From: Methylovulum psychrotolerans
GTDB lineage: Bacteria; Pseudomonadota; Gammaproteobacteria; Methylococcales; Methylomonadaceae
Assembly: GCF_002923755.1 (NCBI RefSeq)
Contig: NZ_PGFZ01000002.1
Location: forward strand, 297,089 to 361,088
Direction of reading: 5' to 3'
DNA: 64,000 nt
Part shown: one piece after another, positions 25,334-33,509 of the stretch
Numbering within the stretch: position 1 is the stretch's first letter
Layout: the number at the start of each line of letters is the position of its first letter
The notes under the pieces: generated by a model
What the model was told of the DNA's origin: nothing
What the model saw: only the letters and a program-made list of their open reading frames with translations
Databases searched by the model: none
Position numbers and translations under genes: made by a program

Positions 25334-25711
25334 TTAAAAGTTATCAATGACGGTATTGACTTTGTTTTTAGTAATAGATACTTTGACTTCTTTAAACGAA
25401 TCTAACCAACGTGATCTGACGACGATTGTTTTTAACGAAGCGGGAATCCGCAATTTGCCGTTGTAATGGCCTGAACTGTCCACCATGCGTGAATCCAGCA
25501 AACGTAAGCCGCCTGCGCCTTGGCTATAAAAGCTTAAACCACTTTCTTCATTAGCCCCAGTATTAATCTGAATATCGACGGCCACGGTTTTTTGGGTTTT
25601 ATAGGCAAACGAGTCGCCGACATTGAGGCTGTTCATATCGGCAAATACAGCGCCTGATGCCAAGGATGATAAGAGGATCAATCCGTTCAGCAAGTTAGTA
25701 TAGGTAGTCAT
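25334..25711 (-). CDS. Small exported protein of unknown function
   Basis: 125 aa with a signal peptide (LLNGLILLSSLASGAVFA). The mature part has alternating beta-type strands: KTVAVDIQINTG, GLSFYSQGAGGLRLLDSRMV and LKTIVVRSRWLDSFKEVKVS, suggesting a small beta-sandwich. I do not recognise a family. It is the first gene after a strong sigma54 promoter (25760-25774) and is followed by the LruC-domain gene, so it is probably co-regulated with it. Confidence 0.7.
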   Translation of the reverse strand: MTTYTNLLNGLILLSSLASGAVFADMNSLNVGDSFAYKTQKTVAVDIQINTGANEESGLSFYSQGAGGLRLLDSRMVDSSGHYNGKLRIPASLKTIVVRSRWLDSFKEVKVSITKNKVNTVIDNF

Positions 25712-25759
25712 GAAATAAATCCTGTATTAAAAAATAATTTTTAGGTTATTTGGTCTATA

Positions 25760-25774
25760 GCAAACAGTGTGCCA
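25760..25774 (-). promoter_or_regulatory. Near-consensus sigma54 promoter for the LruC operon
   Basis: The minus strand reads TGGCACACTGTTTGCTA, i.e. TGGCAC-N5-TTGCT, with GG (25773-25772) ten bases from GC (25761-25760). The expected start near 25748 leaves a leader of about 37 nt before the ATG at 25711. The adjacent divergent gene encodes a sigma54 activator. Confidence 0.8.
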
Positions 25775-25837
25775 TAATAATATATTATTAATATCAATAA
25801 CTTATATTAATGTGTATGGGTAAGCTACCCAATAGTT

Positions 25838-25872
25838 TCGCAAAATGCAAATGGCTGAAATGCAAAATGCGA
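25838..25872. promoter_or_regulatory. Tandem LuxO-type enhancer dyads
   Basis: Site 1 (25838-25850) is TCGCAAAATGCAA and site 2 (25860-25872) is ATGCAAAATGCGA. Each is a GCA-N3-TGC dyad close to the Vibrio LuxO site TTGCA-W3-TGCAA. Centres are 22 bp apart, two helical turns, and lie about 70-95 bp upstream of the -24 element of the leftward sigma54 promoter, a normal enhancer distance. A weaker half-site (TTGCAATTTG) follows at 25888. Confidence 0.6.
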
Positions 25873-26074
25873 AAAGCGATAAGGTTGTTGCAATTTGAAA
25901 ATGCTAAAAAACTAGAGAGCCAGTAAAGTACCTTGCATTTAATGGACGTTATCGGCAGTAAGGGATACCAAATTTGCGGCTTTAATGACAAGGCTATACA
26001 CTGAATGATGTTGTCATTCCTAACCGATCATTAACACGATGTCTACAGTTCCCTTAACCCATGAGGTGAATGTT

Positions 26075-26404
26075 ATGCCTATTATCGACTTTGCCGTATT
26101 GGCGCATTTGCAGGCAGAGTTGCCTGAAGATTTGTACCAAGAACTGCTGGCGCTCTTTCTGGAACAAGGCGGACAGCGGGTCATGGCGATTGAACAGGCC
26201 ATTGCGGAACAGGATTTTGCGGTGTTGGCGCATGAGATCCATGCTTGCGTCAGCGAGGCGGCGACTTTTGGCGCGATGCAGTTGGCGGCTTTAGCCAGCC
26301 ATAGTAATGGCCTTTGCCGTCAAGGAGAAAAGGCACAGGCCTTTGCGGCGGCGGCCACAATCAAGCCAGCTTGGCTGTTAGTTTATGCCGAACTGAACAA
26401 GTAG
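26075..26404 (+). CDS. LuxU-like histidine phosphotransfer (Hpt) protein
   Basis: 109 aa from the ATG at 26075, which has GAGGTGA 5 nt upstream; the ATG at 26039 is less well placed. It is all-helical, with the Hpt-type sequence LPEDLYQELLALFLEQGGQR, then FAVLAHEIHACVSEAATFGA. The latter resembles the phosphorylation helix (H-x-L-K-G-x-A) but reads HEIHACVSEAA, with an altered spacing and no lysine, so phosphotransfer by the usual His needs testing. It lies 34 nt before a LuxO-like activator, the same order as luxU-luxO partnership genes. No hybrid sensor kinase is in the window. Confidence 0.7.
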   Translation: MPIIDFAVLAHLQAELPEDLYQELLALFLEQGGQRVMAIEQAIAEQDFAVLAHEIHACVSEAATFGAMQLAALASHSNGLCRQGEKAQAFAAAATIKPAWLLVYAELNK

Positions 26405-26438
26405 TCGTGGTAACTTAACCTAATCCTATACTGACATT

Positions 26439-27857
26439 ATGCCGACAACGTCCTTGCCTACTGTCTTACTGATTGAAGATAGCCCAACCTTGAGCTTGTT
26501 ATATAAGGGGTATCTGCGCCATGAAGATATTCAGCTCTGCCATAGCAGCACAGGGGCGGAGGGCTTAGCGTTCATCGACGGGCAATGTCCTGACGTGGTG
26601 GTGCTGGATTTGAATTTGCCGGACATGGAAGGTATGGATATCCTCAAGGTCATCCAAAAGCAAAACCTGCCCTGCGCCGCCATTGTCATAACGGCTTATG
26701 GCAGTATTGATGTTGCCGTTGATGCCATGCGTTACGGTGCGTTTGATTTCATCGAAAAGCCTTTTTCCGGCAAAAGGTTATTGGTCACTTTACGCAATGC
26801 CTTAAACAGCCGCTCTTTGCAGCGGCAAATCGAGCAACTTAGCCAAGATTTCCGCCCTAATTATCATGGTTTTATTGGATCATCCTTGGCGATGCAGAGG
26901 GTTTACCGCATTATTGACAGTGCCGCGCCCAGTAAGGCGACCGTGTTTATCACCGGAGAAAGCGGGACAGGCAAAGAAGTCTGTGCGGAAGCGATCCACC
27001 AACAAAGCCCGCGCAGCAAGCAGCCGTTTATTGCCTTGAACTGTGCCGCCATACCGCGCGATTTGATGGAAAGCGAAATTTTTGGCCATGTCAAAGGCGC
27101 GTTCACTGGCGCGTCAGGCGAGCGCAAAGGCGCGGCAGAGCAGGCGGATGGCGGCACGTTTTTTTTGGATGAAATTTGCGAAATGGACATTGACCTACAA
27201 GCTAAATTGCTACGATTCATCCAGACCGGAAAAATACAAAAAGTCGGTGGGACAGGTACAAAAACCGTCGATTTGCGCTTTATCTGCGCCACTAACCGTA
27301 ATCCGTTGGATGAGGTGGCTGCTGGGCGCTTTCGGGAAGATTTGTTTTACCGCTTGCACGTCATCCCCCTGCATTTGCCGCCCTTGCGGGAACGCTCGGA
27401 AGATGTGCTGCTGATTGCCCGCCAGTTTTTGCAGACTTACAGCACCGAAGAGCATAAGGAATTTGTCGGTTTGTCGCCAGAATGCGAAGCCATTTTTACC
27501 GCCTACCCTTGGCTGGGCAATATCCGTGAATTGCAAAATGTCATGCGCAATATTGTTGTCTTAAACCAGGGCCAATGGGTGGAAGCCGAGATGTTGCCGG
27601 AGCCGTTAAGATCGGTACGTCCACAACCACAGCAGCTATTGAAACCGCACAAAACCGCCCAACCGGACACACCACCCCCACCGCAGGAGATTTTGCCTTT
27701 ATGGCAGGTGGAAAAAACCGCGATAGAAAATGCGCTGCGTTATTGCCAGGACAATATACCTAACGCCGCCGCGTTGCTGGAGGTCAGCCCGTCAACGATT
27801 TACCGAAAGATTCAGGGTTGGCAGAAAAACGGGCAGGACACTAAGACAAAGCCATAA
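26439..27857 (+). CDS. LuxO-like sigma54-dependent response regulator
   Basis: 472 aa. Receiver domain (~8-125) with VLLIEDSPTLSLLYKGYLRH, acceptor aspartate in VVVLDLNLPDMEGMD, and K in DFIEKPF. The AAA+ domain (~145-375) has Walker A GESGTGKE, the sigma54-contacting GAFTGA, Walker B GGTFFLDEICEMD, and arginine fingers in FREDLFYRL and WLGNIRELQN. The C-terminal Fis-type HTH ends with NAAALLEVSPSTIYRKIQGW. The receiver start and overall order are closest to LuxO among NtrC-family regulators. With the upstream Hpt gene it forms a phosphorelay output; the nearby sigma54 promoter and GCA-N3-TGC sites mark the LruC operon as its likely target. Confidence 0.9.
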   Translation: MPTTSLPTVLLIEDSPTLSLLYKGYLRHEDIQLCHSSTGAEGLAFIDGQCPDVVVLDLNLPDMEGMDILKVIQKQNLPCAAIVITAYGSIDVAVDAMRYGAFDFIEKPFSGKRLLVTLRNALNSRSLQRQIEQLSQDFRPNYHGFIGSSLAMQRVYRIIDSAAPSKATVFITGESGTGKEVCAEAIHQQSPRSKQPFIALNCAAIPRDLMESEIFGHVKGAFTGASGERKGAAEQADGGTFFLDEICEMDIDLQAKLLRFIQTGKIQKVGGTGTKTVDLRFICATNRNPLDEVAAGRFREDLFYRLHVIPLHLPPLRERSEDVLLIARQFLQTYSTEEHKEFVGLSPECEAIFTAYPWLGNIRELQNVMRNIVVLNQGQWVEAEMLPEPLRSVRPQPQQLLKPHKTAQPDTPPPPQEILPLWQVEKTAIENALRYCQDNIPNAAALLEVSPSTIYRKIQGWQKNGQDTKTKP

Positions 27858-27941
27858 GAGAAAGTCAGTTAAAGGCGTTGGCGATATGCGTAAAACTTGC
27901 TACAGTGCTGGTATCTATTTTTTACAGACGTAGGCTAGCCC

Positions 27942-28715
27942 ATGTTGATTGACTCCCATTGCCATCTTGACCGTATCGACCTTAAACCCTACCAAAATGA
28001 TTTTGGTTGCTTTATGCAAAAAGTAACCGATAGCCAAATCGAATATCTGCTGTGCATCGCCATCGACTTGGAAGCTTATCCCGCCATGTTGGCCAGGGTT
28101 GCCGATTACCCGCAAATCTCGGTCAGTGTCGGGGTGCATCCTAACGAGCATGAAGGCCACGACCCTAGTGCCGAAGAATTGATTGAACTGGGGCAAAACC
28201 CCAAAGTGATCGCCATAGGTGAAACGGGCTTGGATTATTTCCGTTCGGAAGGCGATTTAAGCTGGCAGCACCAACGTTTCCGCACCCACATTGCCGCAGC
28301 AAAAGCGTTGAAAAAACCGTTGATTATCCATACCCGCGAAGCGAAGGATGATACGTTGAAGATTTTGGCGGAGGAGGGCGCGGCAGATGTCGGCGGTATT
28401 ATCCACTGCTTCACCGAAGATTGGGAATTCGCCCAACGGGCGATGGACTTGAACTTTTATATCTCTTTTTCTGGCATCGTCACCTTTAACAACGCCACGG
28501 CCATTAAAGATGTCGCCCAACGCATCCCCGCCGACCGTTTCCTGATAGAAACCGATTCGCCTTATCTCGCCCCCGTACCGTTTCGCGGCAAAACCAACTA
28601 CCCGCTCTACGTCCGCCACGTCGCCGAACACATCGCCCAATTGCGCGGCACAACGTTTGAAGAGGTGGCGCAGTTGTCTAGGGATAATTTTTATCGGTTG
28701 TTTGGGATGGCTTGA
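27942..28715 (+). CDS. tatD: TatD-family metal-dependent hydrolase
   Basis: 257 aa, full length. Metal-binding motifs of the TIM-barrel family are present: DSHCHLD at the start, GVHPNEHE, GETGLDYF, IIHTREAKDD, GIIHCFTEDW and ETDSPYLAPVPFRGK. Members are 3'-5' DNA exonucleases or D-aminoacyl-tRNA-related hydrolases; this one is closest to the YcfH-type branch by its motifs. It is separated from luxO by 84 nt and is convergent with the FAD oxidoreductase gene. Confidence 0.93.
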   Translation: MLIDSHCHLDRIDLKPYQNDFGCFMQKVTDSQIEYLLCIAIDLEAYPAMLARVADYPQISVSVGVHPNEHEGHDPSAEELIELGQNPKVIAIGETGLDYFRSEGDLSWQHQRFRTHIAAAKALKKPLIIHTREAKDDTLKILAEEGAADVGGIIHCFTEDWEFAQRAMDLNFYISFSGIVTFNNATAIKDVAQRIPADRFLIETDSPYLAPVPFRGKTNYPLYVRHVAEHIAQLRGTTFEEVAQLSRDNFYRLFGMA

Positions 28716-28731
28716 GTAGCGGTGGGTATAT

Positions 28732-29787
28732 TTAGGCAGGGTAATGCGCGGCATAGTGGCGGCTGATGGCACCCGGTGCGGGGGTGTTGTTCAGCAGGCT
28801 GTCGGCAAAGCGTTGGCTGTACCAAGGTATCTGTAAGCTGCCTTTGGCTCCGAAGCCGTTAAAAATCGCCAGTTGCGGGTGTTGGGGGTGGTAGCCGAGG
28901 AAAGGCTGCTTATCTAAGGTGCAAGGGCGGATGTTGGCGTGGTGGGCGGTCAGTTCGGCTTGCACCAAGTCGGCGGACAGAGCGGCAAGTCCGGCCAGCA
29001 GTTGCTGTCGCCCTTGTGCGGTCGGTTCGGTATCGGTGGCGTTATGGGTAAAGGTTGCGCCGATACGGCTGTGCTGGCTGTTTAAGGGCAATAGCCAATG
29101 GCCGTAATTGAGCAAGGCATCGGGTAGGGGCTGGTGGTGCGCTAAGGTCAGGATTTCGCCTTTGGCGGGTTGGAAGGGTAGCCAGCTAAACCAAGGGTTG
29201 TGCTGGGCGTGGTAGCCTTCGCAAAAAATCAGCCGCTTCGGCTTAATGTCTTGCCAGCGTAAGGGGTTTAAGCGAAGGTCATCTGGGTGGAAAGCCGCTT
29301 GCCGATAGCTGTTTTGGGCAAGCAAAAATCCGCGTAGGCAGGCTAACAGCGGGCGGGTGAGCAGGTAGCCGGTTTGTTGCTGTACTACTGCGCCGTCTGG
29401 GTTGCTTAGGCCGTAGGCTGAGGTGTTGGGCGGGTAAAGGGTGGCTAGGTAGGCTTGGTAAGCATCATCGCGCAGGCGTTTTTCGGCTTGCTGGTATTGG
29501 GCTGGGCTATGCAAAAGCCGCAGCATGGGTTTTTCGATATAAAACGGTTGCCCGAAGACGCTGGCAAGCTGTTGGTAGCAGTGTTTGGCAACGGGTAGTA
29601 GGGTGTCCGCTTCGGTGGATTTGACCAAACGCAGTCCAGTGACGGGGTTGATCAGCCCGGCGGCGATTTGCGAGGCGTTTTCTTGGCCGTTATCGACGAC
29701 CAGCACCGAGCTACCGCGTTGGATGAGTTCCCAAGCCAATAGGCTACCCGCTAGGCCTTGGCCGATGATGAGGAAATCGACGGGCAT
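28732..29787 (-). CDS. FAD-dependent oxidoreductase (DAO family)
   Basis: 351 aa. The N-terminal dinucleotide fold IIGQGLAGSLLAWELIQRG is followed by VLVVDNG and SQIAAGLINPVTGLR. The C-terminal FAD-contacting NIRPCTLDKQPFLGYHP and IFNGFGAKGSLQIPW resemble DAO-family proteins such as the oxidoreductase half of MnmC. The substrate cannot be read from the sequence. The start is 4 nt after the TOPRIM gene stop, so it is in the same transcript as the ATPase/TOPRIM pair, possibly by chance insertion of that pair. Confidence 0.82.
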   Translation of the reverse strand: MPVDFLIIGQGLAGSLLAWELIQRGSSVLVVDNGQENASQIAAGLINPVTGLRLVKSTEADTLLPVAKHCYQQLASVFGQPFYIEKPMLRLLHSPAQYQQAEKRLRDDAYQAYLATLYPPNTSAYGLSNPDGAVVQQQTGYLLTRPLLACLRGFLLAQNSYRQAAFHPDDLRLNPLRWQDIKPKRLIFCEGYHAQHNPWFSWLPFQPAKGEILTLAHHQPLPDALLNYGHWLLPLNSQHSRIGATFTHNATDTEPTAQGRQQLLAGLAALSADLVQAELTAHHANIRPCTLDKQPFLGYHPQHPQLAIFNGFGAKGSLQIPWYSQRFADSLLNNTPAPGAISRHYAAHYPA

Positions 29788-29791
29788 GGCT

Positions 29792-30355
29792 TTAAGTAAA
29801 CAGGTAGGTCAGGGCGGATTTTAAGCCGTCAAAATGCGGGTGTCCGAAATTGTAGGGGGCGTTAGGGTAGGCGGTTTTATAAATTTGGTGCAGAATGGCT
29901 TTGTGGTTTTCTTTGGATTGAAAGTTGGAGCAGTTTAGAAAGTGTTGGATGCACTGCCGTTCTGTAGGGGATATGCTGGATAAAATCAACGATTCCAAAT
30001 AGCCTGTACCCGTTTCTGGGTCGCACATAATATAGGTTTGGCTGATGTCCTGAAAGCCCAAGTCGGCTATCATCGCGGTAAGTGCGGCTTGAGCGTTGGC
30101 TCGGCCACCGTATTTGCTGTCGTTTGTCGGGTCATCCGCATCGACAATAAACAATATTTTTTCAATTTGGTCGGTCTGTGCAGCTTGTTTTAAGAAAGAA
30201 TAGCTGTCGGTTTTGAAAAAATTGCTTTTCGAACCCATGCCCCGAAACTCAATTAATGCTGTTGCTAGCCCTAAGTGTTCCAGCAATAAGCGAATGAGTT
30301 CATTATCGGCGGTTTTTTTAGCGCTGCCTTCGTGGACGATAAAAATCGACTGCAT
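29792..30355 (-). CDS. DUF3226-type TOPRIM protein, partner of the adjacent ATPase
   Basis: 187 aa. TOPRIM features: an early acidic strand IFIVHEGSAKKTADNELI and the DxD motif in ILFIVDADDPTNDSKYGG, followed by YIMCDPETGTGYLESLIL, as in DUF3226/DUF4435-like proteins. It starts directly after the stop of the ATPase gene with no spacer. Split ATPase-TOPRIM pairs of this kind resemble OLD-family nucleases and the PARIS (AriA/AriB) phage defence pair. I infer a defence or DNA-processing role; the exact family is not certain. Confidence 0.72.
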   Translation of the reverse strand: MQSIFIVHEGSAKKTADNELIRLLLEHLGLATALIEFRGMGSKSNFFKTDSYSFLKQAAQTDQIEKILFIVDADDPTNDSKYGGRANAQAALTAMIADLGFQDISQTYIMCDPETGTGYLESLILSSISPTERQCIQHFLNCSNFQSKENHKAILHQIYKTAYPNAPYNFGHPHFDGLKSALTYLFT

Positions 30356-31315
30356 TTATCGCACCTCATACCCTTGTGTCATGCTGTCTAGGAGCATGTC
30401 ATAATCTAAGGAAATGGTTTTGACTTCTGCTTGTTTGTTTTTTACCAGAATCGTGTAGCTAATGTCTGAGTCAGCTTGTTTTTGTGCCGCCCGCACCAAC
30501 GCTTCCAGCATTTCTTTGGAATGGGTGGTGGCAAACACTTGGCACTGGTTTTGTTTGGACAGGCTTAGGATGATGTCCCATAAGCGGTCTAATTGGCTGT
30601 AGTGAATGCCGTTATCGATTTCGTCTATGAACAAATAGCCGTTTTCGCATTGATATAATGCGCAGATAATGGAAATGTAATGCCTTAAACCATCACCAAA
30701 TTCGCTGATGTCGCGGTATATGCCGTTTGTTTTACATTGGGGTTTGTCGCCGATGACTTTGAAATTTTCGATGCTGTCGTCAAAAGCCCGAATATAAGTA
30801 TTCAACTCGCTTTCTTTGTCTTGTTTTTGGATGGCTTGAAAAGCACTAATGAGATCCTGATTTGACCAGCCATAATTATCGATAAACTCAATATTGTTGA
30901 TACGCTTAGCGGTTATGTTTAAGTCTTTGCCGTTAATGGATGTCAATTCACCTTGAAGGGTAAAATGATATTCTTTTATGCCATTTTCTTCTAGGATAGA
31001 AAATGCGGTGTCGCTGACAGTAGACTTAGCAGCATAGATCCGTGTCGTGTCTATTAACTGTTGAGAATTGACATTATTAGCTTTGTCGGCAAGGAGATTT
31101 AAGTTTTCGCGGGCAAACTTAATAGAATGGATTGCAGTTATTATCCCATCAATGCTCTCCGAATAGACATTGATAAAACAAGCCTCCAGCAACGCGGTTT
31201 TGCCGATATTATTCTTGCCGCCAATCAAATTGACGCGCTTAAACCCCGATACCTGAAAATCGCTGAAACATTTAAATTGCTTAATGGCAATATCGGTTAA
31301 AAAATGTCCGTCCAT
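30356..31315 (-). CDS. OLD-like AAA/ABC-type ATPase of a two-gene defence-like pair
   Basis: 319 aa. The N-terminus IKQFKCFSDFQVSGFKRVNL leads into Walker A GGKNNIGKTALLE (~31-43). FGDGLRHYISI is a signature-like segment, Walker B is YLFIDEIDNGIHYS, and FATTHSKEMLEAL gives the switch histidine. This is the AAA_15/AAA_21 group of SMC/ABC-like ATPases found in OLD, Gabija and PARIS systems. There is no nuclease domain in the chain; the TOPRIM function is in the next gene. It begins 35 nt after waaC, so it is embedded in an otherwise housekeeping operon. Confidence 0.82.
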   Translation of the reverse strand: MDGHFLTDIAIKQFKCFSDFQVSGFKRVNLIGGKNNIGKTALLEACFINVYSESIDGIITAIHSIKFARENLNLLADKANNVNSQQLIDTTRIYAAKSTVSDTAFSILEENGIKEYHFTLQGELTSINGKDLNITAKRINNIEFIDNYGWSNQDLISAFQAIQKQDKESELNTYIRAFDDSIENFKVIGDKPQCKTNGIYRDISEFGDGLRHYISIICALYQCENGYLFIDEIDNGIHYSQLDRLWDIILSLSKQNQCQVFATTHSKEMLEALVRAAQKQADSDISYTILVKNKQAEVKTISLDYDMLLDSMTQGYEVR

Positions 31316-31350
31316 TTAACGCTCTCCAGTACCGGGGCTTTTCCCTGTTA

Positions 31351-32496
31351 TCAATCAATATCAATCGAGAAAAAATCGTCAGAATCAATGTTTTCTAATG
31401 AGTTGGCGATGTCGTCCAAGTCTTTGTCATTAATGTCGCGTATCGGCAGGGCTTGTTTGCCGATGATGGCGGCACGGCTTTGGGTGGAGGCGGGCGGCAG
31501 GTGTGCCAATAAGTCTTGGGCGATGGTGATAATTTCTTGCGGGTTGATGTCCCGGATGGAAAAATCCTGCTTATCGAGCTTATGCGGGTTAACCGCTGAG
31601 GACGATTTAACGACCTTATTAATGTCAGTCTGATAGACACGGCTGATGGGGGTGGGGCCAAAGATGGTGATGGAGGGGCGGTTCAGCCCCCAAGCCATGT
31701 GGGTGGGGCCACTGTCATTGCCGATGACCAAATCCGCATGGGCAATCAGGGCTTTTAGGCTGTTTAAATCCAGTTTGGGCATAATCTGCACGTTATCGGA
31801 TTGGTCGCACATCCATTCGGCATTTTTACGCTCTTGATCAGTCCCCCAGACAATCAGGCAGTTTTGTTTCAAGGCATCGGCAATCTTAACGTATTTTTCA
31901 ATTGGGTAGTTACGGCTTTCCCAGGTCGAACCGATGACTAAGACGATATTTTTTAAATTTTTGTGCAGGTAGAGTTCTAGGCGTTCGTCTTGGTCTTTAA
32001 AGAACAAAAAGGGTTTTTTCGCTAAAATTTGTTCGCGGCTAATCTCTATGCCTAGGGGTTGGGTCAGGACAGTGGCGTTGCGGTCGATGGTGTTGGCATC
32101 GTAGGGGATGGCCACTTTGACGTTATATAACCAAGAGGCGAATTTTTCGCGGGCGGAATCGGCATCAAAGCCGGACACGCGGCTACCCAGCAAACGCGCG
32201 GTGATGGAGGATTTGAGCAGGCCTTGGGCATCAATGACCAGATCATAATGTTTGGCGGCGTAGCGGCGCAGGCGTTTGATTTCGCGTAACAGCGAAGTTT
32301 TGTCGTTTTTTAGGGCTTTAAGGTTGACGGTCAGGACATTATCCAGATCGGGCTGGTATTGCAGCACTTCGGCAAAGCGATGTTCGACAATCCAGTCGAT
32401 TTGCGCATCCGGCTGATGCGCTTTTATAAATTGCAAGGCGACCATTGCATGAACGATATCACCGAGCGCGGACAATTTGACAATGGCAATTTTCAT
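31351..32496 (-). CDS. waaC: Lipopolysaccharide heptosyltransferase I, with acidic C-terminal tail
   Basis: 381 aa from the ATG at 32496, which overlaps the waaF stop by 4 nt. GT9-family fold: MKIAIVKLSALGDIVHAMVA at the start, YDLVIDAQGLLKSS, VIGSTWESRNYP, and the ADP-heptose-binding LVIGNDSGPTHMAWGLNRP with ITIFGPT. It adds the first heptose to Kdo2-lipid A in the inner core. The last ~50 residues (after IITIAQDLLAHL) form an acidic extension ending DSDDFFSIDID that ordinary WaaC lacks. Confidence 0.9.
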   Translation of the reverse strand: MKIAIVKLSALGDIVHAMVALQFIKAHQPDAQIDWIVEHRFAEVLQYQPDLDNVLTVNLKALKNDKTSLLREIKRLRRYAAKHYDLVIDAQGLLKSSITARLLGSRVSGFDADSAREKFASWLYNVKVAIPYDANTIDRNATVLTQPLGIEISREQILAKKPFLFFKDQDERLELYLHKNLKNIVLVIGSTWESRNYPIEKYVKIADALKQNCLIVWGTDQERKNAEWMCDQSDNVQIMPKLDLNSLKALIAHADLVIGNDSGPTHMAWGLNRPSITIFGPTPISRVYQTDINKVVKSSSAVNPHKLDKQDFSIRDINPQEIITIAQDLLAHLPPASTQSRAAIIGKQALPIRDINDKDLDDIANSLENIDSDDFFSIDID

Positions 32497-33509
32497 GGTG
32501 GCAGTAACTCCTGCACTTGTTCGGGCCTGATACCTTGCAAACAAGCGGTATGGCCGAGCGGACAGACACGTTTGAAGCAAGGCGCACAAGCCAAATTGAG
32601 GGAAATAATCTGGGCTTTCGCAGTCAGTGGCGGTGTAAAGCCTGGATCGGATGAGCCGTAAATGGCAATAACGGGTTTATCCAGCGCGGCGGCAACGTGC
32701 ATTAGGCCGGAATCGTTGCTGACTACGGCATCGGTCAGGGATAATAAATCGACAGCTTCGGCCAGCGAGGTTTTGCCCGTAAAATCAAGGCAAGCGTTTA
32801 GGGTTGCCCGGTTAATGTCGGCAGCGACAGTTTGGTCTTTGGCCGAGCCAAACAGCCAAACTTGCCAGCCTTGCTTAAGCTGATGACGGGCCAATTCGGC
32901 GTAATGTTCCGTGGGCCAGCGTTTGGCTTCGCCGTATTCGGCACCCGGACACAAGGCGAGAATCTTCTGGGCGGCTAAGCCCTCGGCGTTGAGTTTGAAT
33001 TGCACTTGTACCGCGTGTTGTTGTGCCGGACTGATGGCCAAGCGGGGCAACGGGTAGGGCGTTGGCAAGTGAGCACCCTTAGGATGGCCTAGCGCGGCAA
33101 AGCGTTGCACGGTCATGGGCAGTTGTTGTTTGTTGAGCTGCCGGGCATCATTGAGCAAGCCCCAACGGCATTCACCGACATAACCGGTGCGTTGTGGGAT
33201 GTCGGCAAAAAACGGCGTTAACGCGGATTTCCACGAATTGGGTAAGACGACCGCTTGCTGATAAGCATCTGCCCGCAACTGCTTGCCCAGCGTGACGCGT
33301 TCCCATAAGCCCAGTTGCCCATGCCCTAAGGGCATGGCAATGGCGCGGTTGACTTGCGGCATCCGCTCCAGCAAGCCGAATGTCCATGCTGGTGCCAGCA
33401 CGTCAATCAGACAGTCGGGCGCGTTAGCTTGTAACGTTAAGAACAAGCTTTGCGCCATCACCATGTCGCCGACCCAAGACGGGCCGACGACGAGTATTTT
33501 CCTAGGCAA
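32493..33509 (-). CDS. waaF: ADP-heptose:LPS heptosyltransferase II
   Basis: 338 aa. GT9 family: KILVVGPSWVGDMVMAQSLF, AVVLPNSWKSALTPFFADIP, ALCPGAEYGEAKRWP and VVSNDSGLMHVAAALDKPVI, all standard WaaF motifs. It adds the second heptose of the LPS inner core. It overlaps ilvE by 8 nt upstream and waaC by 4 nt downstream, so the three are translationally coupled. Confidence 0.95.
   Translation of the reverse strand: MPRKILVVGPSWVGDMVMAQSLFLTLQANAPDCLIDVLAPAWTFGLLERMPQVNRAIAMPLGHGQLGLWERVTLGKQLRADAYQQAVVLPNSWKSALTPFFADIPQRTGYVGECRWGLLNDARQLNKQQLPMTVQRFAALGHPKGAHLPTPYPLPRLAISPAQQHAVQVQFKLNAEGLAAQKILALCPGAEYGEAKRWPTEHYAELARHQLKQGWQVWLFGSAKDQTVAADINRATLNACLDFTGKTSLAEAVDLLSLTDAVVSNDSGLMHVAAALDKPVIAIYGSSDPGFTPPLTAKAQIISLNLACAPCFKRVCPLGHTACLQGIRPEQVQELLPP

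Noticed and set aside
25775-26038. Qrr-like small RNA between the LuxO-like gene and the exported operon
   Set aside because: No intrinsic terminator or conserved Qrr-like core was visible, and the sigma54 promoter found points toward the protein-coding operon.
29792-31315. Firm assignment of the ATPase-TOPRIM pair as PARIS
   Set aside because: The TOPRIM protein looks like DUF3226 rather than the DUF4435 type, and motifs alone cannot separate PARIS from other OLD-like pairs.
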